Assembly: GCF_026191355.1 (NCBI RefSeq)
Contig: NZ_JAPHOQ010000011.1
Location: forward strand, 62,001 to 126,000
Length of the DNA stretch: 64,000 nt
Direction: 5' to 3'
Origin: Legionella sheltonii
GTDB lineage: Bacteria; Pseudomonadota; Gammaproteobacteria; Legionellales; Legionellaceae
This document shows, piece after piece, positions 34,076 to 45,902 of the stretch. Made by a program: the position numbers and the translations under genes. The notes beneath the pieces were generated by a model. The model ran no database searches. It was not told the DNA's origin and saw only the letters and a list, made by a program, of their open reading frames with translations. Position 1 is the stretch's first letter. Each line of letters starts with the position of its first letter.

Positions 34076-36811
34076 ATGACAATGGAAATCCCTAAATTAT
34101 TGGAATCAAAAGCATCGTTCATTGAAAAGCACCTGTCGGATTTGCATCATCCCTTGTATGACCAGGTCGTTAAGTTGCTTCTTGTCAGTGATTATGCGTG
34201 CCGACAGATTCAAATATTAAAAACCTTAGTCAAGGAAGATGACTGCTGTTCTTTGTTGTCTCGCGAGGATTATTTTCATAGGGTGCAGGATGTGTCACTT
34301 AACTTGCCCCAGGCTGCTTATTTCCGTGCATTGCGACAATTTCGCAATACGCATTTCTTGCGGCTACTTCTTCTTGAACTATCCGATATTGCCAGTACGG
34401 CACAGATTATGAGTTCTTGGTCTGATTGTGCTGAAGCACTTATTTTGCATGCGCTCAATTATTGCAAACAGGGATTATCTTTACGTTATGGGATCCCTCG
34501 CGATGAAAAAGGGAATGAGGTCGAATTATTTGCTCTGGCCATGGGTAAATTAGGAGGCAGGGAGTTAAATTTCTCCTCAGATGTGGATCTTATTTTTGCC
34601 TATTCGGTTGTGGGAGAAACTGACGGTGAGGAGCGAATCGACAATCAGCACTATTTTAGTAGGCTAGTGCAACAACTTGTACAGACTTTGCAAAATGTAA
34701 CGCCTGATGGGTTTGTTTTTCGAGTCGATTTACGATTAAGACCCAATGGAGACAGCGGTCCACTGGTTTCTAGTTTGGCTGCAATGGAAACTTATTATCA
34801 AGAGCAGGGACGCGACTGGGAACGTTATGCAATGGTTAAAGCACGAGTGATTGCTGAAACAGCGGATGAGGTGCATCCCTGGTTTGCCCGGTTGATCGTG
34901 CCTTTTGTCTACAGGAGGTATGTAGATTTTAGTGTGATTGAATCGTTACGCAGTATGAAGGCTATGATTGAGCGGGAGGTGCAATTAAATCCTCGGTTGG
35001 ATGATATAAAGCGTGGCAAAGGCGGAATCAGGGAAGTAGAGTTTGTCATTCAAAATTTTCAGTTAATTCGTGGTGGTCGCTTACCGCAATTGCAGGTACA
35101 GAATGCTTTGCTTGCACTGACAGTTTTAAAGCGAGAAAAACTGTTATCGCATACGGATGCTTTAAAACAGGCGTATTTGTTTTTACGCAAGCTTGAAAAC
35201 ACACTTCAGAGTTTAAATGATCAGCAAACCCACTCGTTACCCGATGATTTAGTGAAACAAGAGCAAATTATTTTAGCGATGGGATACATAACATGGGATG
35301 ATTTGCTTAATAAATTACATAAATATCAGAGGATTATTAGCTATGCATTTCATTCCGTGCTCGGGAAGGTCAAAGATTATGAAGATGAGAAACGATTATT
35401 AGCGAATCAATTAGCCAGTCTTTGGCAAGGACATGTAGAAACCAGTATGGCAATCAATTTGCTGACTAGTTTAGGCTTTACCAATGCTTCTCATTGCTAT
35501 CAAATGATTCATTCTTTTCGTCATGGCCCTCGTTGCCGACGTCTTACGCAAGGTGCACGGATGCGATTGGATCGGTTCATGGTGATGTTGCTGGCAGAGT
35601 TAACCCATGTTGAAAAAACCGATGAAGTTTTATTGCAAGTGATGCATTTACTCGAAAATATAGTAGGTCGTAGCGCTTATCTTGCTTTATTAACTGAAAA
35701 TCCTCAGGTCTTAACTGAGTTATTGTTTTGGTTTGCCCAAAGTCCGTTTATTACCTCCTTACTCGTAAACCAACCTTTTTTGTTGGAGGTGTTGTTGGAT
35801 CAGGGGGAAGAATGGCGCCCCCAGTCGTTGCATCAATTACAAGGGCAATTAATTGAAAAACTAACCCATCATCATGATGTGGAAGCACAAGAAGAAATAT
35901 TGCGTCAATTTAAGCTAACCAATTGGTTAATGGCTGCACGGGCAGAGCTTTATGGTTTATGTAATGCCGTGCGCATTGGACAATTTTTGTCGGATGTGGC
36001 TCAAGTCATCGTAAACCAAGTGTTAATCATTGCGAGTGATCAATTGTGTGTGCGATATCCGGAAATGAAGCAAGCAAAATCGCACTTTGCAATCATTGCT
36101 TATGGAAAACTGGGGAGCCGGGAAATGAATTATGCTTCTGATTTGGATTTGGTTTTTTTACATTCGGCACCCCTTTCTGAAGAAGCATTGATTACCCGTT
36201 TAACGCAAAAAATTTTGCATATGCTGACTACTCGTTCCCAGTCAGGGGTCCTCTATACTGTCGATACACGTCTTAGGCCTTCTGGTGCGGCGGGATTATT
36301 GGTAAGTCATGTGGATGCCTTTGTCGAATACCAAAAAAATCAAGCATGGACATGGGAGCATCAGGCTTTATTGAAAGCACGTATCCTGAGCGGAAATACA
36401 AAGATTAGAAATACCTTTTTACAGTTGAAAAAATCGGTATTGTTCATGACGCGTGATAAACCAACGCTGCTGCAAGATGTGTTGGCGATGAGGTCCAAAA
36501 TGGAGCAACATCAAGATCGAAATCCTATTTCTGGTGGGTTATTGGATTTGGAGTTTTTGGTGCAGTTTTTAATACTTCATTTGGGAGCCCCTTCTTTATC
36601 ACGATATACGCATACGTTAAGTCAACTCCATCATTTGTTTTTAGCGGGTGTTTTAAGCACAGAGCACTACAATTTTTTAAAGAAAGCATACAAAAAACAC
36701 CATCAGTTATTGCATCAGAATATATTGCGTCCAGGGGTTGTGAATCATGAAAAAAACAAGCAAGGTGAGATATTGAGTGTATGTAAAGAACTTTATAATC
36801 AGGTGAAATAG
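34076..36811 (+). CDS. glnE: Glutamine synthetase adenylyltransferase/deadenylylase
   Basis: 911 residues from the ATG at 34076; an in-frame TTG at 34019 would give 930 but has no ribosome-binding site, and the start remains uncertain. Two nucleotidyltransferase domains show the G-x-R-E-x-N/x-x-S-D-x-D-L pattern: G-G-R-E-L-N-F-S-S-D-V-D-L near residue 170 and G-S-R-E-M-N-Y-A-S-D-L-D-L near residue 680, separated by helical regions. The C-terminal domain adenylylates and the N-terminal domain deadenylylates glutamine synthetase in response to the PII protein. Convergent with rimO. Confidence 0.95.
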   Translation: MTMEIPKLLESKASFIEKHLSDLHHPLYDQVVKLLLVSDYACRQIQILKTLVKEDDCCSLLSREDYFHRVQDVSLNLPQAAYFRALRQFRNTHFLRLLLLELSDIASTAQIMSSWSDCAEALILHALNYCKQGLSLRYGIPRDEKGNEVELFALAMGKLGGRELNFSSDVDLIFAYSVVGETDGEERIDNQHYFSRLVQQLVQTLQNVTPDGFVFRVDLRLRPNGDSGPLVSSLAAMETYYQEQGRDWERYAMVKARVIAETADEVHPWFARLIVPFVYRRYVDFSVIESLRSMKAMIEREVQLNPRLDDIKRGKGGIREVEFVIQNFQLIRGGRLPQLQVQNALLALTVLKREKLLSHTDALKQAYLFLRKLENTLQSLNDQQTHSLPDDLVKQEQIILAMGYITWDDLLNKLHKYQRIISYAFHSVLGKVKDYEDEKRLLANQLASLWQGHVETSMAINLLTSLGFTNASHCYQMIHSFRHGPRCRRLTQGARMRLDRFMVMLLAELTHVEKTDEVLLQVMHLLENIVGRSAYLALLTENPQVLTELLFWFAQSPFITSLLVNQPFLLEVLLDQGEEWRPQSLHQLQGQLIEKLTHHHDVEAQEEILRQFKLTNWLMAARAELYGLCNAVRIGQFLSDVAQVIVNQVLIIASDQLCVRYPEMKQAKSHFAIIAYGKLGSREMNYASDLDLVFLHSAPLSEEALITRLTQKILHMLTTRSQSGVLYTVDTRLRPSGAAGLLVSHVDAFVEYQKNQAWTWEHQALLKARILSGNTKIRNTFLQLKKSVLFMTRDKPTLLQDVLAMRSKMEQHQDRNPISGGLLDLEFLVQFLILHLGAPSLSRYTHTLSQLHHLFLAGVLSTEHYNFLKKAYKKHHQLLHQNILRPGVVNHEKNKQGEILSVCKELYNQVK

Positions 36812-36820
36812 TTTTTTTAT

Positions 36821-36853
36821 CTGTAGCCCGTATTCGCGTATTTCAGGCTACAG
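36821..36853. terminator. CTGTAGCC/GGCTACAG hairpin between glnE and rimO
   Basis: Perfect 8-bp inverted repeat at 36821-36828 and 36846-36853 with TTTTTTT upstream (36812-36818). On the rimO strand this reads as hairpin then A/T-rich sequence ending in a T-run equivalent, and it may terminate rimO. It also belongs to the CTGTAGCC repeat family. Confidence 0.5.
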
Positions 36854-36875
36854 ATCCTGAGGTGCAACTTATCTT

Positions 36876-38183
36876 TTACTTGAATTCTGCATAGAGATCA
36901 TAATCATCACTATCGGTAATCAGAACTTCCGCAAATGATCCCACTTTAACGCCGGGATTTGGTGGCAGAATAACAAGCCCGTCGATTTCCGGGGCATCAC
37001 TTTGGCTTCGGGCAATAATTTGTTCTGCGTTGACTTCATCAATTAATACCGTTTGTATACTGCCAATTTTATTTTCTAATTTATTGCGGCTAATTTCTGC
37101 CTGTAATTGCATAAAGCGATGGTAACGTTCCTCTTTAACTTCTTCCGGTACAGGGTCGCTTAATTCATTCGCTTTAGCCCCTTCAACTGGTGAATACTTG
37201 AAACAGCCTACGCGATCTAACTGAGCTTCTTCAAGAAAGTCGAGTAACTCCTCAAATTCTTCCTCTGTTTCTCCGGGAAAACCAACAATAAAGGTTGAAC
37301 GTAATGTAATATCGGGGCAAATTTCTCGCCAAGAAGCGATACGCAGCAAGGTATTTTCACTACTTGCAGGACGCTTCATTGCTTTAAGTACTCGCGAATT
37401 AGCATGCTGTAATGGGATATCCAAATACGGGAGAATCAGACCATCACTCATTAAAGGAATGATCTCATCCACATGCGGGTAAGGATAAACATAATGCAGG
37501 CGAATCCAAATGCCTAACTGCCCTAATTGTTCGCATAAATCATAAAAACGAGTATCTACGCTTTTTCCTTTCCAGGTTATAGGTTGATAGCGCGTATCCA
37601 CTCCATAAGCGCTTGTATCCTGGGAAATCACTAAAATTTCATTAACCCCCGCGTCTTTTAATTTTTGCGCTTCGCTTAATACTTGGGCCATTGGGTAGCT
37701 TTGCAATTTTCCTCGCATGGTAGGAATAATACAAAACGTACATTTTTGATTGCAGCCTTCGGATATTTTTAAATAGGCATAATGACGTGGTGTTAATTTA
37801 ATTCCTTGGGGAGGAATCAACTGGGTAAACGGATCGGCGGGTGGAGGCAGATGCTGATGAACGGCATTCACTACTTCCTCATAGGCATGTGCACCACTAA
37901 TATGCAAAACATCGGGACACACTTCTTTGATGATCTCGGCCTTGGCACCCAAACAACCTGTAACAATAACACGTCCGTTCTCTGCCATCGCTTCTTTAAT
38001 GGTATCCAAAGACTCCTTGACGGCACTATCAATAAATCCGCAAGTATTAATCACTACAACACCTGCATCCTGATAACTGGATACCAATTCATATCCCTGC
38101 GCACGCAGTTGGGTAATGATGCGCTCGGAATCTACCAGAGCTTTGGGACAACCCAAGCTAACAAATCCTACTTTATGATTCAT
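36876..38183 (-). CDS. rimO: Ribosomal protein S12 methylthiotransferase
   Basis: 435 residues. The N-terminal UPF0004 domain holds the first iron-sulfur cluster (S-L-G-C-P-K, C-G-F-I-D-S-A, G-C-L-G). A radical SAM domain carries the second (G-C-N-Q-K-C-T-F-C), and a TRAM domain occupies the C-terminus. The [12 protein letters not shown] opening is the RimO rather than MiaB form. The enzyme adds a methylthio group to Asp88 of ribosomal protein S12. Single gene, convergent with glnE. Confidence 0.95.
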   Translation of the reverse strand: MNHKVGFVSLGCPKALVDSERIITQLRAQGYELVSSYQDAGVVVINTCGFIDSAVKESLDTIKEAMAENGRVIVTGCLGAKAEIIKEVCPDVLHISGAHAYEEVVNAVHQHLPPPADPFTQLIPPQGIKLTPRHYAYLKISEGCNQKCTFCIIPTMRGKLQSYPMAQVLSEAQKLKDAGVNEILVISQDTSAYGVDTRYQPITWKGKSVDTRFYDLCEQLGQLGIWIRLHYVYPYPHVDEIIPLMSDGLILPYLDIPLQHANSRVLKAMKRPASSENTLLRIASWREICPDITLRSTFIVGFPGETEEEFEELLDFLEEAQLDRVGCFKYSPVEGAKANELSDPVPEEVKEERYHRFMQLQAEISRNKLENKIGSIQTVLIDEVNAEQIIARSQSDAPEIDGLVILPPNPGVKVGSFAEVLITDSDDYDLYAEFK

Positions 38184-38334
38184 AAAACTCTAACTGTAAA
38201 AAAAGTGAACGAATTATACCTCTTAATGAGTATTATTGTCGACAAGATTATGGAGGTTTCAAGTATTTGATTGCATTTACGTAAATCAGTGGTTCTTTCA
38301 AAATGTAGGTTGAGCCCAAGGCTCAGTCTACACA

Positions 38335-38400
38335 CTCTCCCGTTTCGGGAGACCCTCATCCGTCCTTAAGGTATTTCATTTCTAGCGGAGGAGGGATATT
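38335..38400. repeat. CTCTCCC-family repeat, short copy
   Basis: CTCTCCCGTTTCGGGAGA hairpin followed by CCCTCATCCGTCC and ending GGAGGAGGG; it lies just past the dsbD stop in the 227-bp gap before rimO. Confidence 0.6.
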
Positions 38401-38410
38401 TCTTTTCTGC

Positions 38411-40171
38411 CTAGTCTATCTGCTGTAAGATTTTTAAAAATTTATTTGCAGAGACTTCGCCAACCAGCTTGAGCTTATTAAGTTCTCTGCCTTGCTCATC
38501 GAAAAATATAAAGGTTGGGGGCGCTACAACATGAAAATAATTGAGGAGGGCTTTATCTTCCGCAGAGTTTGCGGTGACATCGATTTTAATTACCGTAAAA
38601 CGCGCCAAAGCTTCTTGAACACGAGGGTCTTTAAATGTGGTTGCATCCATTACCTTACAGGATGTACACCAGTCAGCATAAAAATCAAGCATCACCGGAT
38701 TGCCTTTGGCTTCAGTTAACGCTTTTTTTATGGAGCTCAAGGTCTGTTTTTGTTGTGTTTTAATTGCAATATTAACAGGAGCCGCATTTGCTGATTGGGC
38801 TGTAGTTAAGGGTTGCAGCGGATTTGTTGCACCCATGCTTGCTCCAACCAAAATCAGGAAACCGTAGACCAGTAGAATGAGGCCTACTCCCTGATTGAAT
38901 TTTTCACGATGGGTTGCTGAGTAGGTGAGGGCGCCACTGTAGATTCCTGAAAAAATAAGCAAACTTGCCCATAAAATCATACTGACCAAGGGAGGAGTGA
39001 TTCGCGAAATAAGCACAATGGCAACCGCAATGAAAATAATACCAAACAATGCCTTGATAGTGTTCATCCAGTTCCCGGTTTCAGGCAACCATTTGCCTGC
39101 AGAAGTACCAATAAGCAATAAAGGCGTACCCATTCCCAGGCCTAAAACAAATAAGGTCAGGCAGCCTAAAAGGATATTCCCGGTTTGCGCAATGTAGGTT
39201 AATACCCCAATTAATGGTGCTGTAACACAAGGTGAAAGAATCAGGGTGGATAAACAACCCATGATCGCAGCCCCAAGATAGTGGCCTCCTCTTTGATTGC
39301 TGGAACCGTGTATTTTTGCTTGCCAGGAATGCGGTAATTTGAATTCATAAAATCCAAACATGGATAAGGCTAACAGCATAAAAATCAGGCTAAATATTCC
39401 TACGGACCAAGGTGATTGCATGCTTACTTGCAGATTGGATCCGAGTAAAGCGACGACTGCACCAATAATTGAATAGGTAATCGACATACTCAGTACGTAG
39501 CTTAATGAGAGGAAAAAGGCTTTTCGCGTTGTAATTTCCTTACCGTGACCCACAATAATTCCAGACAAAACGGGCACCATGGGTAAAATGCAGGGAGTGA
39601 ATGATAAAAGCAAACCAAAGCCATAAAAAGTTATCAAAATGAGCAACCAATTGTGGCTCGAAAAAACTTTTGTGATTCCCTCATTTTGCGTTTCTTCTGC
39701 AACCGCAGGTTGCATATTGTTGCCTTGATCCAGGCTTGCTTGGGTTAACGCCAAACTGTCATCTATAGTTAACTGAATTGTTTGGGTTTCTGGGGCATAG
39801 CAAAAACCATCGTCAGAGCAGCCTTGATAGTGTAAGTTCACCAAAGCTTTTCCAGGTTTATTTCCTAAGATACCTACTGGTATGGTGACGTGATTACGAT
39901 AGACAGGATACACATGCCCCTGTTTATCTACTTTTTTCTCTGTAGAGGGGAACCGAAGGGTGCCTATTTGCACCGCACTGTTCGTTTTGGTGGTTAATTT
40001 AATTCGATCGCTGTAGAGAAAATAATTAGGCTTTATCCGGAAATTAATGGCAAATGTATTCGGATCGACTGGTGTTACATTGACTTGGAATATTTCTGCA
40101 GCAGGAAGAGGGGTTGCATGCAGAGCAAATGTGGTTATGCAACAAAATAACAATAAAAACCATTTTCTCAT
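38411..40171 (-). CDS. dsbD: Thiol:disulfide interchange protein DsbD
   Basis: 586 residues from the ATG at 40171 (M-R-K-W), which begins a proper signal peptide; a longer frame to 40267 runs through the CCTGGGTGG repeat and is rejected. The N-terminal periplasmic domain contains the C-x5-C pair (G-C-S-D-D-G-F-C), followed by eight membrane segments with conserved cysteines (P-C-I-L-P, S-P-C-V-T-A) and a C-terminal thioredoxin-like domain with W-C-T-S-C-K. DsbD passes electrons from cytoplasmic thioredoxin to periplasmic DsbC and CcmG. No dsb or ccm partner is adjacent. Confidence 0.95.
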   Translation of the reverse strand: MRKWFLLLFCCITTFALHATPLPAAEIFQVNVTPVDPNTFAINFRIKPNYFLYSDRIKLTTKTNSAVQIGTLRFPSTEKKVDKQGHVYPVYRNHVTIPVGILGNKPGKALVNLHYQGCSDDGFCYAPETQTIQLTIDDSLALTQASLDQGNNMQPAVAEETQNEGITKVFSSHNWLLILITFYGFGLLLSFTPCILPMVPVLSGIIVGHGKEITTRKAFFLSLSYVLSMSITYSIIGAVVALLGSNLQVSMQSPWSVGIFSLIFMLLALSMFGFYEFKLPHSWQAKIHGSSNQRGGHYLGAAIMGCLSTLILSPCVTAPLIGVLTYIAQTGNILLGCLTLFVLGLGMGTPLLLIGTSAGKWLPETGNWMNTIKALFGIIFIAVAIVLISRITPPLVSMILWASLLIFSGIYSGALTYSATHREKFNQGVGLILLVYGFLILVGASMGATNPLQPLTTAQSANAAPVNIAIKTQQKQTLSSIKKALTEAKGNPVMLDFYADWCTSCKVMDATTFKDPRVQEALARFTVIKIDVTANSAEDKALLNYFHVVAPPTFIFFDEQGRELNKLKLVGEVSANKFLKILQQID

Positions 40172-40193
40172 TCTGAAACCTTTATTACAATGA

Positions 40194-40274
40194 AGCCTGG
40201 GTGGAGCGCAGCGAAACCCGGGATTAGAAATTGATCTAAGAAATTCCCGGGTTTTGCTGCGCTCCACCCAGGCT
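40194..40274. repeat. Long AGCCTGGGTGGAGCGCAGC hairpin
   Basis: Two 29-bp arms (40194-40222 and 40246-40274) match with a single mismatch and enclose a 23-bp AT-rich loop. It is a compact, better preserved member of the TGTAGCCTGGGTG family seen at 12356-12485, positioned just upstream of dsbD and about 170 bp before groES. Confidence 0.8.
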
Positions 40275-40361
40275 ACAGAATTTTACTGATATATAGTGTA
40301 ACTATATCAGAACATCGAGTAGTGTGAAAAAAATAAAATTAAAATTTTTTTTATTTTAACC

Positions 40362-40389
40362 CTTGAAACTCTCTTCCTTGTCCCCATAT
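40362..40389 (+). promoter_or_regulatory. Heat-shock (sigma-32) promoter of groESL
   Basis: CTTGAAA (40362-40368), a 13-bp spacer and CCCCATAT (40382-40389) match the sigma-32 consensus (CTTGAAA-N13-CCCCAT) almost exactly. The spacing and location, about 58 bp before the groES ATG, leave little doubt. Confidence 0.9.
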
Positions 40390-40446
40390 GGCTCTCAGTA
40401 ACATTGCAAATTGACTTTAAAGATTAATTAATCAGGAGATAGAAGC

Positions 40447-40737
40447 ATGAAAATTCGTCCTTTACACGATCGAGTTGTTGTTCGTCGTATGGAAGAAGAA
40501 CGTACCACAGCGGGTGGTATTGTTATTCCAGATAGCGCTACTGAAAAACCAATGCGTGGTGAAATCATTGCTGTTGGCGCTGGTAAGGTATTAGACAACG
40601 GTGATGTTCGCGCTTTAGCTGTAAAAGTGGGTGATATTGTCCTGTTTGGCAAATACTCAGGTACTGAAGTGAAAATCGACGGTAAAGAATTAGTTGTGAT
40701 GCGTGAAGACGACATCATGGGTGTAATCGAGAAGTAA
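40447..40737 (+). CDS. groES: Co-chaperonin GroES (HtpA)
   Basis: 96 residues, the standard size. [12 protein letters not shown] opens the Cpn10 fold; the mobile loop (about residues 16-33, with [12 protein letters not shown]) that docks onto GroEL is intact. It caps GroEL during folding. Called htpA in Legionella. An AGGAG site precedes it, and groEL follows by 25 bp in one operon driven by the heat-shock promoter. Confidence 0.98.
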   Translation: MKIRPLHDRVVVRRMEEERTTAGGIVIPDSATEKPMRGEIIAVGAGKVLDNGDVRALAVKVGDIVLFGKYSGTEVKIDGKELVVMREDDIMGVIEK

Positions 40738-40750
40738 TCGTTTCATTTAG

Positions 40751-42412
<1,662 letters not shown>

Positions 42413-42439
42413 GCCTCTCTCCATTCCTATTCCTTTAAA

Positions 42440-42464
42440 AACCCGCCGTAATGGCGGGTTTTTT
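42440..42464 (+). terminator. Rho-independent terminator of groESL
   Basis: AACCCGCC/GGCGGGTT stem (42440-42447 with 42453-42460), 5-nt loop, followed by TTTT, 28 bp after groEL. Confidence 0.92.
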
Positions 42465-42553
42465 ATTGGTAAAGAAGACCATCATCCCTCGCTGCACTCG
42501 AGATGGCGTGCTATCATTCAAAATAACTGTAATTTATAAAGTCAGGAGTCATA

Positions 42554-42988
42554 ATGGGAACAATAATTAAAAAATTGGAAGTAGTTTTGGCTGATACTTA
42601 TGCTTTATATCTTAAAACGCAAAATTATCACTGGCATGTTAAAGGCGTGCATTTTAAAAGTTTGCATGAATTATTTGAAATGCAATATAAGGAATTGGCA
42701 GAAGCCGTGGATGCGATTGCCGAACGCATTTTAATTATGGGGCATAAGGCTCCTGCGACATTTACTGCACTGAATCAATTAAAAACAATTAAGGATGGTG
42801 ATTCCAACTTCGATGCGAATCGAATGGTGAGTGATTTAGCTCAGGATCATGGCGCTTTGGTTAAGGATTTAAATACAGCGGTTAAATTAGCGCAAGAGCA
42901 TGGTGATGAAGGAACAGTTGCTTTACTCAGTGAACGTATTGCTGCGCATGAAAAAGCTCGTTGGATGTTGAGTGCTTCTACTGTTTAG
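42554..42988 (+). CDS. dps: Dps-family ferritin-like DNA-binding protein
   Basis: 144 residues, slightly short for Dps because the DNA-binding N-terminal tail is only about 5 residues. The inter-subunit ferroxidase site is complete and correctly spaced: H26, H38, D53 and E57. Dps forms a dodecamer that oxidises and stores iron with hydrogen peroxide and protects DNA under stress. AGGAG precedes the ATG. Follows groEL's terminator as a separate unit. Confidence 0.93.
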   Translation: MGTIIKKLEVVLADTYALYLKTQNYHWHVKGVHFKSLHELFEMQYKELAEAVDAIAERILIMGHKAPATFTALNQLKTIKDGDSNFDANRMVSDLAQDHGALVKDLNTAVKLAQEHGDEGTVALLSERIAAHEKARWMLSASTV

Positions 42989-43021
42989 TTTTTTTTGAAA
43001 TTATTGATAGTCATCAAGCCC

Positions 43022-43049
43022 CGGTTAGGCGCAAAGCTCTAACCGGGAG
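43022..43049. repeat. CCCGGTTAG/CTAACCGGG hairpin after dps
   Basis: Perfect 9-bp inverted repeat (43022-43030 and 43041-43049) with a 10-nt loop. No T-run follows, so it may be an mRNA-stabilising or weak terminating hairpin downstream of dps. Confidence 0.5.
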
Positions 43050-43232
43050 TCGTTTAGGCCCTTTGAACAAAAAGATTGCATTTGGCGTGAAAATAATGTT
43101 TGGGAAGCCTCAAATATCGATATATGGTTCTTTGTTATTGGTTATTTCTTTTTCAATCTGAACCAAAATACCACCCAGGATTTCAAGCATACCACTTGCG
43201 AGTATAAGTTCCAATTCTAAATCGTCGCATGT

Positions 43233-44222
43233 CTACTTGGTACTCTTATTCGTAGTATTTCCAGTATTGATAGTATTCGAATTACTAGTATTAGACGGTA
43301 CTTCATTACTCGGATTTGAATTTTTAATAATAATACGATCACCCTTTAAAATTAAATTCTCCTTGGGGCTGCTTTTCATAACAATTATACTGATTCGACG
43401 ATTTTCAGGAGCAAATGGGTCTTTTAGATTTAGGAGCATCGTTGAACCAAAACCAGATACCCGTTTGACACGATCTGGGTTTAGCCCGGCTTTAATTAGT
43501 GCGCGGCGAGCGGCATTGGCTCTTTGAGTTGATAATTCCCAGTTGGTGTACTCTAATTCTTCAGGATTGTGATAGGGATGAGCATCGGTATGTCCTTCGA
43601 TTATAATTGCATTGGGAACCGTGCTTAATAGTTTGGCAATCTGGGCAAACATGGGATCCATATTGGGATTGAGCTTATCAGAGCCTACATCAAACATAGA
43701 TTGATCTTTATTATCAACCAATTGGATGCGCAACCCATTGGACACAATTCGCATTAATAATCGATTCTTTAATCCTGCTAGCGAGGGATCTTTTTGAATG
43801 CTTAAATTAATTTGTGATTTTAATTCTTCAAGTTTTTGGGTTTGCTCTTTATCCGATTGAATGACCTGAATATCTTGGGCTTGTTTACTTTGGCTGGATG
43901 CCTTATCGGTTGTAGAAACTTGACCATTGGTATCCTTGAGATTGGGTCCTCCGCCTTTAAGATTTAATTGTTGATTGCCTACGTTTTTACCGCCAAAAAA
44001 AGTTATTTTCATTGGCTGTTTAAAATATTCGGCAATACCATCTTTTTGCGCTTTATTCAGTGATGCAATCAGCCACATCAACAAAAAAAAGGCCATCATG
44101 GCGGTAACAAAATCGGCAAAAGCGATTTTCCATGAGCCTCCATGATGCTTGTGTTGATTTTTTTTAATTTTTCGAATTATTGGGCTTGCACCCGCTTTTC
44201 CTTTACCACCATTGTCACTCAT
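43233..44222 (-). CDS. motB: Flagellar motor stator protein MotB
   Basis: 329 residues. A single membrane segment at about 33-53 contains the proton-carrying aspartate D37 in F-A-D-F-V-T-A-M-M. The plug/linker is followed by an OmpA-type peptidoglycan-binding domain (about 185-300, with E-G-H-T-D-A-H-P, S-x-Q-R-A-N-A-A-R). It anchors the MotA4-5MotB2 stator to the wall and passes protons that drive flagellar rotation. The Asn/Ser/Thr-rich C-terminal tail (about 305-329) is an extra low-complexity extension. It follows motA by 12 bp. Confidence 0.93.
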   Translation of the reverse strand: MSDNGGKGKAGASPIIRKIKKNQHKHHGGSWKIAFADFVTAMMAFFLLMWLIASLNKAQKDGIAEYFKQPMKITFFGGKNVGNQQLNLKGGGPNLKDTNGQVSTTDKASSQSKQAQDIQVIQSDKEQTQKLEELKSQINLSIQKDPSLAGLKNRLLMRIVSNGLRIQLVDNKDQSMFDVGSDKLNPNMDPMFAQIAKLLSTVPNAIIIEGHTDAHPYHNPEELEYTNWELSTQRANAARRALIKAGLNPDRVKRVSGFGSTMLLNLKDPFAPENRRISIIVMKSSPKENLILKGDRIIIKNSNPSNEVPSNTSNSNTINTGNTTNKSTK

Positions 44223-44234
44223 GCTGTAACCTCA

Positions 44235-45143
44235 TTAACTCGGGGTAGGTTCAGCAGCAGAACCCTCAGAGCTGGATGAGGATGCGGCCGGTTTGAAATT
44301 TTTAATTTCATCATTAAGCTGAGCGAAGGAGGGACGTTGGCCCGAAAACAATACCTTACGCCCAAATTCGACGGCAATAATAGGAGGATTATTATGTAAA
44401 CTCGCTAGTATGGTTGCTTTAATGCAGTGCAGCATCAACTGGATTTGATTGGCATGATGTTCCATTGCCGATGCAACCGGACCAATAAATCCATAACCGA
44501 TTAAAATACCTAAAAAAGTACCTACCAGAGCATGGGCAATGAGTACTCCAAGTTCAGGGGGAGGCAAATTGATCGATTCCATCGTATGGACTACACCAAG
44601 AACTGCAGCAACTATCCCAAACGCAGGCATCGCATCAGCGAGTTTCGATAAGGCATTAGCAGGAATCATTTCTTCTTCATGATGTGATTCAATTTCCATG
44701 TCAATTAACGCCTCAAGTTGAAAAGGTTGCAGGTTCGAGGTGATGATCAATCTTAAGTAATCACAAATAAACTCAATAACATGATGGTTTTTCATTAACG
44801 AAGGATAATTATTGAAAATAGGGCTTTCTTCTGGTGAGTCAATGTCTGCTTCCAAAGACATCAATCCTTGCTGCCGCGCTTTATTCAGCAGATTGTATAA
44901 AAGGCCTAATAAATTAGTATTGTTCTCCTTAATGGATTTCTCACCACGAAATACTTTAGGTATGGCCTTTAACAGGGATTTTAAAACTGAGGTACTGTTT
45001 GCAACAATAAGTGAGCCTATGGCAGCCCCAGCGATAATGAGCAGTTCAATGGGTTGAAAGACTGCTGCAAGATGGCCTCCAGCCAAAGCAAATCCTCCAA
45101 AAACACAGAGTAGTATGACTATATAGCCGATTATAATTAACAT
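44235..45143 (-). CDS. motA: Flagellar motor stator protein MotA
   Basis: 302 residues, close to E. coli MotA (295) and colinear with it from M-L-I-I-I-G-Y onward, including P-A-F-G-I-V-A-A-V-L-G-V-V-H and I-A-V-E-F-G-R-K. Four membrane segments surround the large cytoplasmic loop that contacts FliG. It forms the proton-conducting stator with MotB. The two genes lie together without other flagellar genes. Confidence 0.95.
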   Translation of the reverse strand: MLIIIGYIVILLCVFGGFALAGGHLAAVFQPIELLIIAGAAIGSLIVANSTSVLKSLLKAIPKVFRGEKSIKENNTNLLGLLYNLLNKARQQGLMSLEADIDSPEESPIFNNYPSLMKNHHVIEFICDYLRLIITSNLQPFQLEALIDMEIESHHEEEMIPANALSKLADAMPAFGIVAAVLGVVHTMESINLPPPELGVLIAHALVGTFLGILIGYGFIGPVASAMEHHANQIQLMLHCIKATILASLHNNPPIIAVEFGRKVLFSGQRPSFAQLNDEIKNFKPAASSSSSEGSAAEPTPS

Positions 45144-45164
45144 TTTTATTCGCTCTCCTAACCT

Positions 45165-45902
45165 CTATTTAAGATAATCGTGAACAACGCGACCATAAGG
45201 CAAGGTGAGATCGGTTAATAAATGGACTCCATTTACTATGCGTCGTATAGGAAGATTCGCTACAGGAGCCAAGGCATGGTGTGTTAATTGCAGTTGAGCT
45301 GGTCCTTGCCAAGCCCCTTTAATCGCAACATCCTCAAGATAATACTCAACCAATTCACAAATTCGCACACTACCGTCCACATGAGGAATTATCTTAAGTA
45401 AATAATTGGGTGTGCTCATTGATTCGGCTACTTTTTTTACATCAAGTGCTTCATATTTGTAACCCATGGTGGCTGTGGCGATACGGCAAGGTCCATATTC
45501 TAAGGTCCCTAACAAAGTTTCATGGACAACTTCCAATTTGGGTTGTGCCAGTTTTTTAGGGAATCCCCATATTTCACGACCACCTGCGATGGGAGGGAGA
45601 TCATCTAAAAACATGGCATGGGTGTAATTTCCCATTTTACCCTTGTAGCGAACAGGGATGACTTGCCCAGACTCGGTATAGTCACCAAATCCCGTGGAAT
45701 CAGGCATCCGAATGAATTCGAATTTGACTAAAGGCTCTACCACCTCTAATGGGGCAGGAACTACCTCCCGCAACACATCCATGTCGGTTTCATAGGTAAT
45801 TGTTAAAAATTCCCTATTAATAAAACGGTATGGGCCACGAGGATAAGATGGACTGACGAGTGGCATGGCAAATGCCTGTTTTTTTACCTCAGCTTCATTC
45901 AT
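45165..45902 (-). CDS. adc: Acetoacetate decarboxylase
   Basis: About 245 residues (ATG at 45908 or 45902; the start is not decided). The family fold is clear, with the active-site lysine in the segment R-E-I-W-G-F-P-K-K and the preceding E-x-M/L region (T-H-A-M-F-L-D-D). It decarboxylates acetoacetate to acetone and carbon dioxide through a Schiff base. Its start overlaps the end of patD by up to 14 bp and it belongs to the bdhA-patD transcript, where acetoacetate is the product of BdhA. Confidence 0.9.
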   Translation of the reverse strand: MNEAEVKKQAFAMPLVSPSYPRGPYRFINREFLTITYETDMDVLREVVPAPLEVVEPLVKFEFIRMPDSTGFGDYTESGQVIPVRYKGKMGNYTHAMFLDDLPPIAGGREIWGFPKKLAQPKLEVVHETLLGTLEYGPCRIATATMGYKYEALDVKKVAESMSTPNYLLKIIPHVDGSVRICELVEYYLEDVAIKGAWQGPAQLQLTHHALAPVANLPIRRIVNGVHLLTDLTLPYGRVVHDYLK